Positions 14,891 to 23,452 of a stretch of 39,027 nt of DNA are shown piece by piece. Numbering within the stretch: the first letter of the stretch is position 1; each line of letters begins with the position of its first letter. The DNA is from JAWLAT01 sp041395325 (lineage in GTDB: Bacteria; Pseudomonadota; Gammaproteobacteria; Xanthomonadales; SZUA-5): positions 1 to 39,027 of the forward strand of contig JAWLAT010000040.1 of NCBI GenBank assembly GCA_041395325.1, written 5' to 3'. The position numbers were made by a program, and so were the translations under genes. The notes below the pieces were generated by a model that had not been told where the DNA came from, ran no database searches, and was given only the letters and a program-made list of their open reading frames with translations.

Positions 14891-16257
14891 GAGTTGCCCA
14901 GGCCTCCGGCCACCGCGGCACGCTCGGCTGGCGGCTGCGGACCGGTGTTCATGACCTGCTCGGTGGCCTCGATGATGCGGCCCACCGCCCCGCGTTCGCG
15001 CTCGACCACCTGGGCGCCGATCATGCCCATGGCGCGCAAACGGGCCGGATCGCTGAGGATGCGCGCCACCTCGGTGCCGAGGCGAATCCCGTCCTGGGCC
15101 CGACCGGCGCCGCCAGCGGCAATCAGATTCTCGGTGATCTCGGCGAAATTGAAGGTGTAAGGCCCGACCAGAACGGGCCGACCCAGGGCCGCCGGTTCAA
15201 GCACATTGTGGCCACCAATCGGCTCCAGGCTGCCGCCGACGAAGGCCACGTCAGCGGCTGCATAGAAGCGCAGCAACTCACCCATCGAGTCGATGACGAA
15301 GACCTGGGTATCCGGACCGGCCAGCCCATCCTCACTACGGACGGCAGTGCGGAATCCGTAGGCACGGCAGAGTGTGATCACGGCCCGGAAACGCTCCGGA
15401 TGGCGCGGGGCGATCAGCAGCAGCGCATCGGGGAAACGTCCAAGCACGCGCGCATGCGCCTGCAGGGTGGGCACTTCCTCGGCCTCGTGCGTACTGGCCG
15501 CCACCCAGACCGGACGCGATGCGCCCCAGGCCTCGCGCAGATCGCTGCCGGTCTGCGTCACGCCGTCGGGCAGCGTCAGGTCATACTTGATGTTGCCGAG
15601 CACCTCGATCTGCTCGGGTCGCGCACCGAGGCGGACGAAACGATCCGAATCGGCCTGTGATTGCGCGGCGATCAGCGTGCAGCAACGCGCCGCCCGGCCT
15701 GCCAGACGCCGCACCGGTCCATAGCCGCGAAGGCTGCGCTCGGACAGGCGGGCATTGGCGATGACGATCGGAATCCCGCGCTCGTGGCAGATGAAATAGA
15801 GGTTCGGCCAGATCTCGGTTTCCATGACCAGCGCAATCCGCGGCCGCAGTCGGTCGAGAAAGCGCCGCACCGAACCAGGCAGGTCATAGGGCAGATAGAC
15901 GTGGAAGACGCGGTCGCCAAAGACCGACCTGACCCGCTGGGAACCGGTTGGCGTGATCGTCGTAACGACGAAATGCTCGTCCGGATGGCGCTCCATCAAC
16001 GCCTCGATCAACGGCACGGCGGCGTTGAACTCGCCCACCGAGACGGCGTGAATCCAGATCGAGGATTTCAGGCGGGTATCGCCAAAGAACCCGAAGCGCT
16101 CGGGCCAGCGGCCGAAATAGCCCCGGTTGCGCAAACCGCGCCAGGTCAGCCGATAGATGACCAGCGGCGTCAGCAGATAGCTGACCAGCGTATAGAGCGC
16201 ACGTTCGAACAGTGCCGTGGACCCAGCCCGGAAGGACCGGCAAGTATAGCGACCCAC
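14887..16257 (-). CDS. waaA: 3-deoxy-D-manno-octulosonic acid transferase (Kdo transferase)
   Basis: WaaA transfers Kdo from CMP-Kdo to lipid IVA at the inner membrane. The protein has the N-terminal anchor LYTLVSYLLTPLVIYRL, WIHAVSVGEFNAA with the conserved acidic residue near 77, METEIWPN near 145, and the GT-B C-terminal run FVGGSLEPIGGHNVLEPAALG. The coordinates use the first in-frame GTG at 16257, but this is doubtful: it lacks a ribosome-binding site, and TATACT on the minus strand (16248-16243) looks like a -10 element inside the frame. Family members usually start just before the FERALYTL segment; the only nearby in-frame alternative is CTG at 16212. It is followed by an overlapping acyltransferase gene and preceded by tolC, a common Lysobacterales order. 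Confidence 0.93.
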   Translation of the reverse strand: MGRYTCRSFRAGSTALFERALYTLVSYLLTPLVIYRLTWRGLRNRGYFGRWPERFGFFGDTRLKSSIWIHAVSVGEFNAAVPLIEALMERHPDEHFVVTTITPTGSQRVRSVFGDRVFHVYLPYDLPGSVRRFLDRLRPRIALVMETEIWPNLYFICHERGIPIVIANARLSERSLRGYGPVRRLAGRAARCCTLIAAQSQADSDRFVRLGARPEQIEVLGNIKYDLTLPDGVTQTGSDLREAWGASRPVWVAASTHEAEEVPTLQAHARVLGRFPDALLLIAPRHPERFRAVITLCRAYGFRTAVRSEDGLAGPDTQVFVIDSMGELLRFYAAADVAFVGGSLEPIGGHNVLEPAALGRPVLVGPYTFNFAEITENLIAAGGAGRAQDGIRLGTEVARILSDPARLRAMGMIGAQVVERERGAVGRIIEATEQVMNTGPQPPAERAAVAGGLGNS

Positions 16258-16326
16258 TCACCGGCCCGGTCGCGCTCGGGCCGCTGCGTCGGGCTGCGAG
16301 GCGGGTAGCGAAAGCCCGGTGCAGCG

Positions 16327-16353
16327 ATGGCCCCGGGCGGTGCCCGGAGCCAT
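16327..16353 (-). terminator. Hairpin downstream of tolC
   Basis: CCGGGC-GGT-GCCCGG (16333-16347) is extended outward by ATGGC/GCCAT with one mismatch, giving an 11-bp paired stem. It lies 10 nt after the tolC stop on the minus strand and upstream of waaA. No U-tract follows. It may end or stabilise the tolC transcript. Confidence 0.5.
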
Positions 16354-16363
16354 GCAGCAGCGA

Positions 16364-17746
16364 TTACTGCAGCAGTGCGTTGATGGCCTGCAGATCTCCG
16401 AAATCGATCGTGCCGGTGGCCTGCTTCAGGCGCAGCCGGTTCAGCACCAGATTGTGGCGAGCCTGCGAGTAGTCACGCTGGGCCTGGAACAGCTGCTGCT
16501 GCGAGATCAGCACGTCGACGATGGTGCGCGTGCCCACCTCGAAGCCGGCTTCGGTGGCTTCCAACGCACTGCGCGCCGACACCAGCGCCAGATTGCGGGC
16601 CTGCACCTCGCTCAATCCGGCCAGCACGGCGCGATAGGCGTTGCGGACACTGCGGGTGACCGCCCGCTTCTCGGCCTCGACATTGTCGATGGCCGCTTCA
16701 CGGTTGTAGATGGCCTGTCGCACCCGTGACTGCGTCGCACCGCCGGCGAAGATCGGCACGTTCAGGCGCACGCCGATCGTCGTGGTGGAGTTGTCCTGAT
16801 CGTTCGGCGTCAGTTCACCAGAATAGATGGTATCGCCCGCATCGTCGCTATCGCTGTAGCTCAGGAAGGCCTCCAGCGTCGGGTAGTGGCCAGCCTTGGC
16901 CGTTTCCACACCCTCGCGGCTGGACTCCAGTTGCAGGGTCCGCGCCCGCAAGGTCGGACTGGCCTGCAGCGCTTCATCGACCCATTGCGCCACCTCGGTA
17001 TCTGGTGGATCCAGCGGCAGTTCTTCCTGCAGGCGCTTGAGGCTGTCGACGGATTGGCCAGTGATCTCTGCCAACGCCTCGTAGGCATCGTCCACACCAT
17101 TGCGGGCCAGGATCACGCTGGCGCGCGAGGCATCGGCGCGGGCGCGGGCTTCGTGCACGTCGGTGATGGCTGACAAACCCACCTCGAAGCGCTGCTCGGC
17201 CTGATCCAACTGCCTGCGCACCGCCTTCTCTTCGGCTTCGGCGAAACTGAGGCTGTCCTGCGCTGTGAGCACCCCGAAATAGGCCTCGGTCACCCGCAAC
17301 AGCAGGTTGTCGAAGGCCGCGTCGTAGTCGGCATCGGCCCGGGCAGCATCTGCGCGAGCGCCACGCAGCTGGGTGTAGTCGGAGTGATCATAGATGGTCT
17401 GGCCGACGTCGACGCGCAGATTGCGCGAACGGGAATTGCTTTCGAAGGGCACCTGCTCGACGGTCAAGATGCCACCCGGCTGCGAGAAGTCGCTGCGCGT
17501 GCCATCGGAGTCAGAATCGCTCCAGGTGTAGGTGCCGGATACCTGCGGCAACAGGCGCGCGCGCGCCTGCGGTACGCCTTCGGAGGCAGCCAGACGATTG
17601 GCATCGGCAGCCTGCAGCGAGGGATCGCTGGTGCGCGCCAGTTCGAACACCTGCAGCAGATCCGTCGCGGCACTGGCGGGACCGGCGATGGCCAGACTCA
17701 ACGCCAGCGCCAGGGCACGCGGGAAATGGGTTCGTTGGATGCGCAT
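16364..17746 (-). CDS. tolC: TolC-family outer-membrane efflux channel
   Basis: TolC forms the trimeric outer-membrane duct of tripartite efflux pumps and type I secretion. The 460-residue protein has a signal peptide ending near PASAATDL (about residue 23), two homologous halves rich in heptad-like helical repeats, and typical segments such as EAYFGVLTAQDSL and GLSAITDVHEARA in the first half and VGTRTIVDVLISQQQLFQAQRDYSQARHN in the second. ATG 17746 begins the signal peptide; the longer frame upstream runs through the preceding gene. It sits 37 bp after the PIMT-like gene and before waaA, matching the arrangement known in related bacteria. Partner pump genes are not in the window, as is usual for a shared TolC. 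Confidence 0.94.
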   Translation of the reverse strand: MRIQRTHFPRALALALSLAIAGPASAATDLLQVFELARTSDPSLQAADANRLAASEGVPQARARLLPQVSGTYTWSDSDSDGTRSDFSQPGGILTVEQVPFESNSRSRNLRVDVGQTIYDHSDYTQLRGARADAARADADYDAAFDNLLLRVTEAYFGVLTAQDSLSFAEAEEKAVRRQLDQAEQRFEVGLSAITDVHEARARADASRASVILARNGVDDAYEALAEITGQSVDSLKRLQEELPLDPPDTEVAQWVDEALQASPTLRARTLQLESSREGVETAKAGHYPTLEAFLSYSDSDDAGDTIYSGELTPNDQDNSTTTIGVRLNVPIFAGGATQSRVRQAIYNREAAIDNVEAEKRAVTRSVRNAYRAVLAGLSEVQARNLALVSARSALEATEAGFEVGTRTIVDVLISQQQLFQAQRDYSQARHNLVLNRLRLKQATGTIDFGDLQAINALLQ

Positions 17747-17783
17747 GTTATTCAAACCTTTAGATGGCAACGAAAAGAAGGAT

Positions 17784-18449
17784 TTACAGATCGAATCGCG
17801 GGGTCGGCTGAGCACCGTCCAGATAATCCAGCATGGTCTCGAAGAGGTTCTCCTCGACAAAACGCTCCTCGCTTTGCCGAGTGATGCGGCAGGCCGACAT
17901 CGCCGGACCGCTGCCATGAACCACAAACAGCCGACCTCCGGGCGCCAGCCAGTCACGGAAATGTTCGGGAATGCGAGCCACTGCCCCGGTCACCGCAATG
18001 GCATCAAAACGCTGGGCGGGCTCAAAATCCGTCGTTGCGTCGCCCAACTCAAGCTGCACATTGCGGTAGCCGCCCTGTTGCAGGCGATTGCGCGCCGACT
18101 CCAGCAAGCCCTCGCGGATGTCGATGCTGGTGACGCGACGGACCAGTCGGGACAGGCAGGCGGTCAGATAGCCGCTGCCGGTGCCGATCTCGAGTACCTC
18201 GTCGTCCTCGTCCAGGGTCAGTGATTGCAGCACACGCCCTTCGACCACCGGCTTCATCATGAACTGGCCTTCGCCAATGGGAATGGCCAGATCGGCATAG
18301 GCGAGCTTGCGATAGCGGACCGGCACGAAGTCTTCGCGCTTGATGCTGCCAATCACCTCCAGCACGCGGGCATCCAGCACGTCCCAGGGACGGACCTGCT
18401 GTTCCACCATGTTGAAGCGGGCACGTTCGAAATTCAGCACATTGGCCAT
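17784..18449 (-). CDS. PIMT-like SAM-dependent methyltransferase
   Basis: By fold this is a protein-L-isoaspartate O-methyltransferase relative, a family that repairs damaged aspartate residues using SAM. The 221-residue protein shows the family N-terminus NMVEQQVRPWDV, DFVP at 40-43, and SAM motif I LEIGTGSGYL at 86-95. However, where active enzymes carry GxGQTIS, this protein has GEGQFMMKP at 59-67, so the Thr/Ser contacting the isoaspartyl substrate is absent. It may act on something else or be catalytically changed. ATG 18449 is preferred over a GTG five codons upstream because AGGT lies about 8 nt before it. It lies directly upstream of tolC and is probably co-transcribed; in related genomes this neighbour is often labelled pcm. 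Confidence 0.88.
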   Translation of the reverse strand: MANVLNFERARFNMVEQQVRPWDVLDARVLEVIGSIKREDFVPVRYRKLAYADLAIPIGEGQFMMKPVVEGRVLQSLTLDEDDEVLEIGTGSGYLTACLSRLVRRVTSIDIREGLLESARNRLQQGGYRNVQLELGDATTDFEPAQRFDAIAVTGAVARIPEHFRDWLAPGGRLFVVHGSGPAMSACRITRQSEERFVEENLFETMLDYLDGAQPTPRFDL

Positions 18450-18479
18450 CGTGGCGACCTGCACAAGGGAAAGCCGACT

Positions 18480-18508
18480 AGCCTAGGCATTCGACGGCGC
18501 CCGAACAA
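18480..18508 (-). promoter_or_regulatory. Possible promoter for the PIMT-like/tolC operon
   Basis: On the minus strand TTGTTC (18508-18503) and TAGGCT (18485-18480) are spaced by 17 nt, each matching three of six sigma-70 consensus bases. Transcription would begin near 18473, about 24 nt before the chosen ATG. This is the best candidate in the 242-bp gap to the next gene, in which I see nothing else. Confidence 0.35.
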
Positions 18509-18691
18509 GCTCATATGGCCTTTCCATGATACGCCGGGGGCGCTGGCTCACGGTCAGACCACAACAGTGGCGTTCAGCATCGTCAAGCCGCCGCGAAGCC
18601 GCGAGTGCCGATGGTCATTGCGGATATCCGGCCTGTTGCCGAACCGTCTCTGGGCGGCGGTGAAACGAGCGCCGCTGTACCAATAGCGGCC

Positions 18692-19411
18692 TCAGTGGCC
18701 GGGAATACAGCTCGGCGGCCCGTCCAGCGCCGACAGAAAGGCCGCCATCGGCTCTGCGCCAGCGGCCCGCAGCCTGGCGTGTTCATCCTTGCAGGCTTGC
18801 GGACAGCAGCTGGCGCCGCCAGCCCAAGGCGGGTTCTGGTCGCAGGTCTGGCTCAGGTGTACACAGCTGTCGACACTGGTGCTCGGCGGGGCCACACAGC
18901 TGGTGACCAGCTCGCGGCAGCGCTCCAGCAGCGCCTCAGGCGTTTCAGGATCGTTCAGATAGCGGGCTACCCCAGCCCGGAACTGCACGACCTGGCCCTG
19001 CACGCCAGCGACCAGTTCCAAGGTCTGTCCTCGCGGTGTACGGCTGCACAAATGCAGATCGCCACGAGGGCTGCGGCGCCATTGATAGCTCGCCCCGCCC
19101 TCGCCGCTCTGTATGACCAGCGCATGATCCAGCGCCTGGCTCTGCTCAGCCGGCAACTCGGCGCGGAAGTTCTCGCTGAATCCGTCGCCGCGATTGCCTG
19201 GGCCCTTGGCACAGATGGGCTCGATGCCGGAAATCCCACCGGCCGGAACCGCCGGGCGCCGCGGCGCGGCTTCGCTTTGACTGCCACCGGGACAGGGATA
19301 GTCGCTGAAGCTGAGTGAGCCGTCGGCATGACGACAGCGATGAATGGGTTCATCGGCCGCCATGGCGGTCAGCGGCAACAGGCACAGCAGCAACAGGGCG
19401 CGCTTCAGCAT
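18692..19411 (-). CDS. Secreted Cys-rich protein with DUF4124-like N-terminus
   Basis: The 239-residue product starts with a signal peptide (MLKRALLLLCLLPLTAMAA, about 1-19). After it, IHRCRHADGSLSFSDYPCPGG resembles the DUF4124 motif, in which an aromatic/basic strand is followed by DG-x-x-x-SD, found in many secreted gammaproteobacterial proteins of unknown function. The C-terminal 80 residues hold many cysteines (ERCRELVTSC, DSCVHLSQTCDQ, ASCCPQACKDEH, PSCIPGH), so several disulfides are likely. ATG 19411 was chosen because it opens the signal peptide; the longer frame would overlap the end of glnE. The function is unknown. It is 77 bp downstream of glnE and may be its own unit. Confidence 0.78.
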   Translation of the reverse strand: MLKRALLLLCLLPLTAMAADEPIHRCRHADGSLSFSDYPCPGGSQSEAAPRRPAVPAGGISGIEPICAKGPGNRGDGFSENFRAELPAEQSQALDHALVIQSGEGGASYQWRRSPRGDLHLCSRTPRGQTLELVAGVQGQVVQFRAGVARYLNDPETPEALLERCRELVTSCVAPPSTSVDSCVHLSQTCDQNPPWAGGASCCPQACKDEHARLRAAGAEPMAAFLSALDGPPSCIPGH

Positions 19412-19488
19412 CGCAGTACATCCAGGCCTTGGCGTCGACGCTGACGCCGAACTCATGGTCGCACACTCGCTCGGCGTCAGTCCGCCGA

Positions 19489-22287
19489 TCACAACCGAAG
19501 CAGTCGATCGGCGGGCACCAGCCGTGGCTGCAAGGCCAGCGTGCAGCGCATCCCCTCGCCCAACAGCCACCGATGGCGCCGACCGAGCCAATCGGCCCGT
19601 TGCGAATCGAGTCCACCAAGATCCAGCAAGCGCTCAATCAGCCCCGGGGTCGCAGTCGGCCAGCGCGGTCGCCGCGGGCAATCGGCGGCCAGTTGCAGGA
19701 CGCCTTGCTGCAATTCGAACTCGATGTCGACCAGCCCACCGTCACCCTGCTTCAGATCAAAGTGCTCAGCATCGCTACGATCCAGCTCGGCCCGCATGCG
19801 GGTGCGCATCGAGCCGACCTCGTTGGCCAGATCCGCGGCCACGCGTCGCTGCGCCAGGATCTCGCCGCGGATGCGCTCGAAGCGGGCCGCCATGCGCCGG
19901 TCACCGGCGACGGCCCGCGCGCGCACCAGCGCCTGCTGCTCCCAGGTCCAGGCTTCGCTGCGCTGATAGCGTTCGAAGGCCTCATGGCCGACGATGAGCA
20001 GACCCTTGCTGCCGTTTGGCCGCAGCCGCATGTCGATCTCGTAGAGCGGACCCAGCGGCGTTTGCGCGGTCAACAGATGCACCAGTCGCTGCACGGTCCG
20101 GACGAAATAGCGGTGGTGATCGAGCTGGCGCGGGCCATCGCTTTCGGCCCCCACCAGCGCTTCGTCATAAAGGCAAACCAGATCCAGATCCGAGGCAAAG
20201 TTCAGCTCCCGGCCGCCAAGACTGCCGTAGCCGATCACCACCATGCCGGGACGCTCCACCGACGTGCCCGGCAGACAGCCGAACTGACGCTGCATCTCGC
20301 TCAGCGCCATGTCCAGTGCCTCGGTCAGCAGCACATCGGCCAGGTCGGCCAGACTGGCAGCCGTGCTGACCGCATCCAGGTGCCCTTCGAGAAAGCCGTA
20401 GGCCAGTCGCAGCATTTCGCCCTGCTGCAACCGTCGCAATACCTCGACCTGCTGCTCCAGATCACGTTCGACGTGGTCCAGTTCGGCGCGCAACAAGCTC
20501 TCGTAGTCCTCCCGGCGCGGCACACTGTTGCGTCGACGCGCGTCCAGCAGCTCGTCCAGCAGCACCGGTGCGGCGGCCAGCAGCTGCGCCATCCATGCAC
20601 TCTGCCCCAGCAGACGCGTCGCTTCCTCCACCAGTCCCGGACGCTCGGTCAGCAGCGCCAGATAGCTGGTTCGGCGCAGGATCGCATTGAGCACCGACAG
20701 CCAGCGCTGCAGCAGCGTTTCCGCATTGCAACCCGATGCCTCGCTGTGCGCCTGGATGGCCGACAGGACCAGCGGCATCACCCGGTCCAGTCGCGCCCGG
20801 CCGCGAGCGCTCATCATCTGCACGGCGGGAATGCTCTGGAAGTGGCGCAGCACCGCCATTGCCCCAACGGCACTATCGCCTTCCAGTGCCTGTGCCTGCT
20901 CCCACAGCCCCGGAGCATCAGCCGCAGCGGACCGGGGTTGCGGCGGCGAAACCGGACCGAGTACGGCGCCATAGGCCTGGCTGATGCGCTCACGCAGGCC
21001 ATCGATCTCGGCCAGCAATGCCGGCCAGTCTGCAAAGCCCAGACCTATGGCCAACCGCTCGCGCTTCAGCGCCTCGGTAGGCAAGCGGTGCGTCTGCTGA
21101 TCGTCGAGCATCTGCACCCGGTTCTCCACCAGCCGCAGGAAACGATAGGCACTGGCCAACCATTGGGCCTCGGCTCGGCCAATCAGGCCATGGCGCAACT
21201 GGCAGGCCAACGCCGGCAGGATGCCGGTCAAGCGCAAATCGGGCAGCCGGCCACCGCGGATCAACTGCGGCAACTGCACCAGGAACTCCAGCTCCCGAAT
21301 GCCGCCGGGGCCGCGTTTGAGGTCATCGACCCACTCGCGTCGAATGACTTCCTGATCCATCCGCGCCTTCAGCTCGCGCAGTCCATCGAAAGCCGCAAAA
21401 TCAAGGTAGCGGCGATAAACGAAGGGCTGCAGGCGACTGAGCAGATCTTCACCGGCGGCCACGGCTGGCATCAGCGGCCGCGCGCGAATCCAGGCAAAGC
21501 GTTCCCAGTCCCGTCCTTCGCGCTGGTAGTACTGCTCCATCGCGTCGAAGGACAGCGCCAACCGCCCCGCCGATCCGAATGGACGCAGGCGCAGATCGAC
21601 ACGGAAGCAGTAGCCATGCTCGTTCACTTCGCTCAGCAAGGTGGTGGCGCGCTGCACCTGGCGGGCGAAGTAGTCCTCGTTGTCCAGCGCCCGCGGTCCG
21701 TCGCTCTCGCCGCCTTCGGGAAAGGCGAAGATCAGGTCGATGTCACTGGAGAAGTTCAGCTCCGCACCACCGAGCTTGCCCATGGCAATGCAGGCCAGTG
21801 GCTGGATCTCGCCCGCAGCATTGCGCGGCAAGCCGTGGCGTTGCTCCAGCTCCTGACCGGCGCAGGCCAATGCAGCGGCCAGCCCGCGCTCGGCCACCCG
21901 GCTGGTGGCCGCCATCACCCGGTCGACGCTGGCGCCGCGGACCACATCCAGGGCGATCAGCCGAAGTGCCTCGCGTCGCCGCCACTGGCGCAGGGAGACC
22001 CGCAACTCGGATTCGCTGCGTCCCGGTGGAACGCGTCGCGCCCGGCTTGGATCGACACCCAGCAATGCGGGCTCGCCGCAAAGCACCTCCCAGGCAAAAT
22101 CGCTGACCAGTGCCAGTTCAGTCAGCTGTTCGCGCAACTCGCCCGGCAAGGGCACACCGCTGCGACGATCGAATTCGTGCAGGCGGGCAGCCAGGAAATC
22201 GTCCAACTCGCCGCTGCGACGCGCCGGCCGGGCCGCCGGCTGGACGCGCGGTGGTCGGCTGCGTGTGCGTCGGGTTCGGGTATTCAC
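19489..22287 (-). CDS. glnE: Bifunctional glutamine synthetase adenylyltransferase/adenylyl-removing enzyme
   Basis: GlnE adenylylates and deadenylylates glutamine synthetase in response to PII protein and glutamine, setting nitrogen assimilation. The 932-residue protein has the two expected nucleotidyltransferase domains: GKLGGAELNFSSDIDLIF at about 170-187 (removing half) and GYGSLGGRELNFASDLDLVCLYD near 680 (adding half), with helical linkers between. Length is normal (about 945). The start is GTG 22287, overlapping the stop of the thioredoxin-like gene by 4 nt (GTGA), so the two are translationally coupled. PII and glutamine synthetase genes are not in the window. Confidence 0.96.
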   Translation of the reverse strand: MNTRTRRTRSRPPRVQPAARPARRSGELDDFLAARLHEFDRRSGVPLPGELREQLTELALVSDFAWEVLCGEPALLGVDPSRARRVPPGRSESELRVSLRQWRRREALRLIALDVVRGASVDRVMAATSRVAERGLAAALACAGQELEQRHGLPRNAAGEIQPLACIAMGKLGGAELNFSSDIDLIFAFPEGGESDGPRALDNEDYFARQVQRATTLLSEVNEHGYCFRVDLRLRPFGSAGRLALSFDAMEQYYQREGRDWERFAWIRARPLMPAVAAGEDLLSRLQPFVYRRYLDFAAFDGLRELKARMDQEVIRREWVDDLKRGPGGIRELEFLVQLPQLIRGGRLPDLRLTGILPALACQLRHGLIGRAEAQWLASAYRFLRLVENRVQMLDDQQTHRLPTEALKRERLAIGLGFADWPALLAEIDGLRERISQAYGAVLGPVSPPQPRSAAADAPGLWEQAQALEGDSAVGAMAVLRHFQSIPAVQMMSARGRARLDRVMPLVLSAIQAHSEASGCNAETLLQRWLSVLNAILRRTSYLALLTERPGLVEEATRLLGQSAWMAQLLAAAPVLLDELLDARRRNSVPRREDYESLLRAELDHVERDLEQQVEVLRRLQQGEMLRLAYGFLEGHLDAVSTAASLADLADVLLTEALDMALSEMQRQFGCLPGTSVERPGMVVIGYGSLGGRELNFASDLDLVCLYDEALVGAESDGPRQLDHHRYFVRTVQRLVHLLTAQTPLGPLYEIDMRLRPNGSKGLLIVGHEAFERYQRSEAWTWEQQALVRARAVAGDRRMAARFERIRGEILAQRRVAADLANEVGSMRTRMRAELDRSDAEHFDLKQGDGGLVDIEFELQQGVLQLAADCPRRPRWPTATPGLIERLLDLGGLDSQRADWLGRRHRWLLGEGMRCTLALQPRLVPADRLLRL

Positions 22288-22811
22288 GGCGATTGCAGCA
22301 GCGGCTCCAGCCGTTGCAACAGATCCTGTTCGACCAACATGCCGCTGTGACGCCAGACGATCTCGCCCTCGGCGTCAATCAGCACCGTGTAGGGCAGCAC
22401 CGAACGCAGATTGCCGTAGCGTTGGCTGGGATTGGTACCGGAGTGATCGAGCAGGTGCAGGAACTCGGCGGCATAGCGCTTGACGAAGGGTCGGACCTGT
22501 TCGGCGGATTCATCGGAGATCCCGATGATCACCAGGCCCCGTTCCCGCAGGCGGTACTGGAGCTGGCCCAGCATCGGCAACTCGCGCACGCAGGGGGGAC
22601 ACCAGGTGGCCCAGAAATTGACCAGCCGGACCTTGCCGTCAAATTCTGACAGGCTGCGCGAACGGCCCTCCAGATCGGGCAGCTGCATGTCCTCGTAGCG
22701 CATTCCCTCGCGCAAGGTGTCGCTGGGCTTCATCGACAACCAGCCGCCGAGCAGAAAGCCGGCCATGCCTGCCACCGCGGCGAGAACGACGATGATCGTG
22801 CCAGAACGCAT
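22284..22811 (-). CDS. TlpA/ResA-like membrane-anchored thioredoxin
   Basis: The 175-residue protein is a thiol-disulfide oxidoreductase tethered to the inner membrane and facing the periplasm. An uncleaved N-terminal helix (about 4-26) is followed by the AhpC/TSA-like thioredoxin fold with FWATWCPPCVREL; the redox pair is Cys71/Cys74. The cis-Pro loop is SVLPYTVLI near 140. Such proteins usually reduce apo-cytochrome c or other periplasmic disulfides and need electrons from DsbD or CcdA. A stand-alone DsbD alpha domain is encoded just upstream (22954-23424), which could be functionally linked, but no membrane electron carrier is seen nearby. The stop overlaps the glnE start. Confidence 0.92.
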   Translation of the reverse strand: MRSGTIIVVLAAVAGMAGFLLGGWLSMKPSDTLREGMRYEDMQLPDLEGRSRSLSEFDGKVRLVNFWATWCPPCVRELPMLGQLQYRLRERGLVIIGISDESAEQVRPFVKRYAAEFLHLLDHSGTNPSQRYGNLRSVLPYTVLIDAEGEIVWRHSGMLVEQDLLQRLEPLLQSP

Positions 22812-22934
22812 GCGTGGACTCCCTCAAGCTCCGGATGGATCGCAGGCGCACGATCGACCGGCGCGAGGATAGCCGCTCAGGCGCAAGGATTGGCCAGCAG
22901 CGGCATCGCTTCAGCCCTCCGACGCCGGTTTGAG

Positions 22935-22948
22935 CCTGCTGCCGCAGG
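22935..22948 (-). terminator. Small hairpin after the DsbD-alpha gene
   Basis: CCTGC-TGCC-GCAGG lies 6 nt after the stop codon on the minus strand. The stem is only 5 bp and no U-tract follows, so termination is possible but weakly supported. The rest of the 142-bp gap to the thioredoxin gene shows no membrane-domain coding remnant. Confidence 0.3.
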
Positions 22949-22953
22949 ACCGA

Positions 22954-23424
22954 TCAGAGGGTGAATTTCCGCTGCATCGGCGGATAGCAGACGCTGTTCT
23001 CCTTGCAACCTTGCAGCCTCACCAGCAATGACTTCGGTGCACTCTCGTCGGCGCGATGGGTGAAGCTCAGCGGCACTTCGATCTGGCCGTAGAACACCGC
23101 CACAGCACCGAAGTGTTCGTCGTGATGGGCCACCGCCTGCGGCCATTCGACGACCGCCTCGGCCTGGTCTTCCCCTTCCAGCAGGAAACGCGCCCGATCC
23201 CGGTACAGGTAGTAGCCATCCGGCATGGTGAAGCGGACCAGGATCTGACCTTCATCCAGCGCCACGGCCTCGACGGCGAAGGCCTCTTCCTCTGGCAGCG
23301 GTACATCGTCGCCCAGCGCCGCCGTCGTACTGAACCCGTGCAGGGTGTCGTCGGCGCGGGCAAAGGGCGCAATGCCGATGGCAACCAGGGAAATCAGGGT
23401 GATGATCAGCGTCCATTGCCGCAT
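22954..23424 (-). CDS. Stand-alone DsbD N-terminal (alpha) domain protein
   Basis: Full-length DsbD passes electrons from cytoplasmic thioredoxin through a membrane domain to its periplasmic alpha domain, which then reduces DsbC, DsbG and CcmG. Here only the alpha domain is encoded: 156 residues with a signal peptide (to about residue 24), the immunoglobulin-like fold, and the terminal redox motif QGCKENSVCYPP with Cys140 and Cys146, comparable to QGCADAGFCYPP in E. coli. The frame stops six residues after the CYPP motif, exactly where the linker to the membrane domain would begin. It follows cutA by 28 bp, the same neighbour order as cutA-dsbD in E. coli, so it may be a shortened descendant of dsbD. 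I found no frameshifted remainder downstream. Confidence 0.88.
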   Translation of the reverse strand: MRQWTLIITLISLVAIGIAPFARADDTLHGFSTTAALGDDVPLPEEEAFAVEAVALDEGQILVRFTMPDGYYLYRDRARFLLEGEDQAEAVVEWPQAVAHHDEHFGAVAVFYGQIEVPLSFTHRADESAPKSLLVRLQGCKENSVCYPPMQRKFTL

Positions 23425-23452
23425 GCGATGGGTCCTCGTCGACGGATGCGCC

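Noticed and set aside
19315..22350. Plus-strand open frame of about 1000 codons
   Set aside because: It lies antisense to glnE, is rich in Gln, His, Arg and Ala with no domain, and reflects high GC content. GlnE motifs on the minus strand are unambiguous.
22812..22953. Frameshifted remainder of dsbD after the alpha domain
   Set aside because: The gap is only 142 bp and no frame shows the hydrophobic helices or thioredoxin motif of DsbD.
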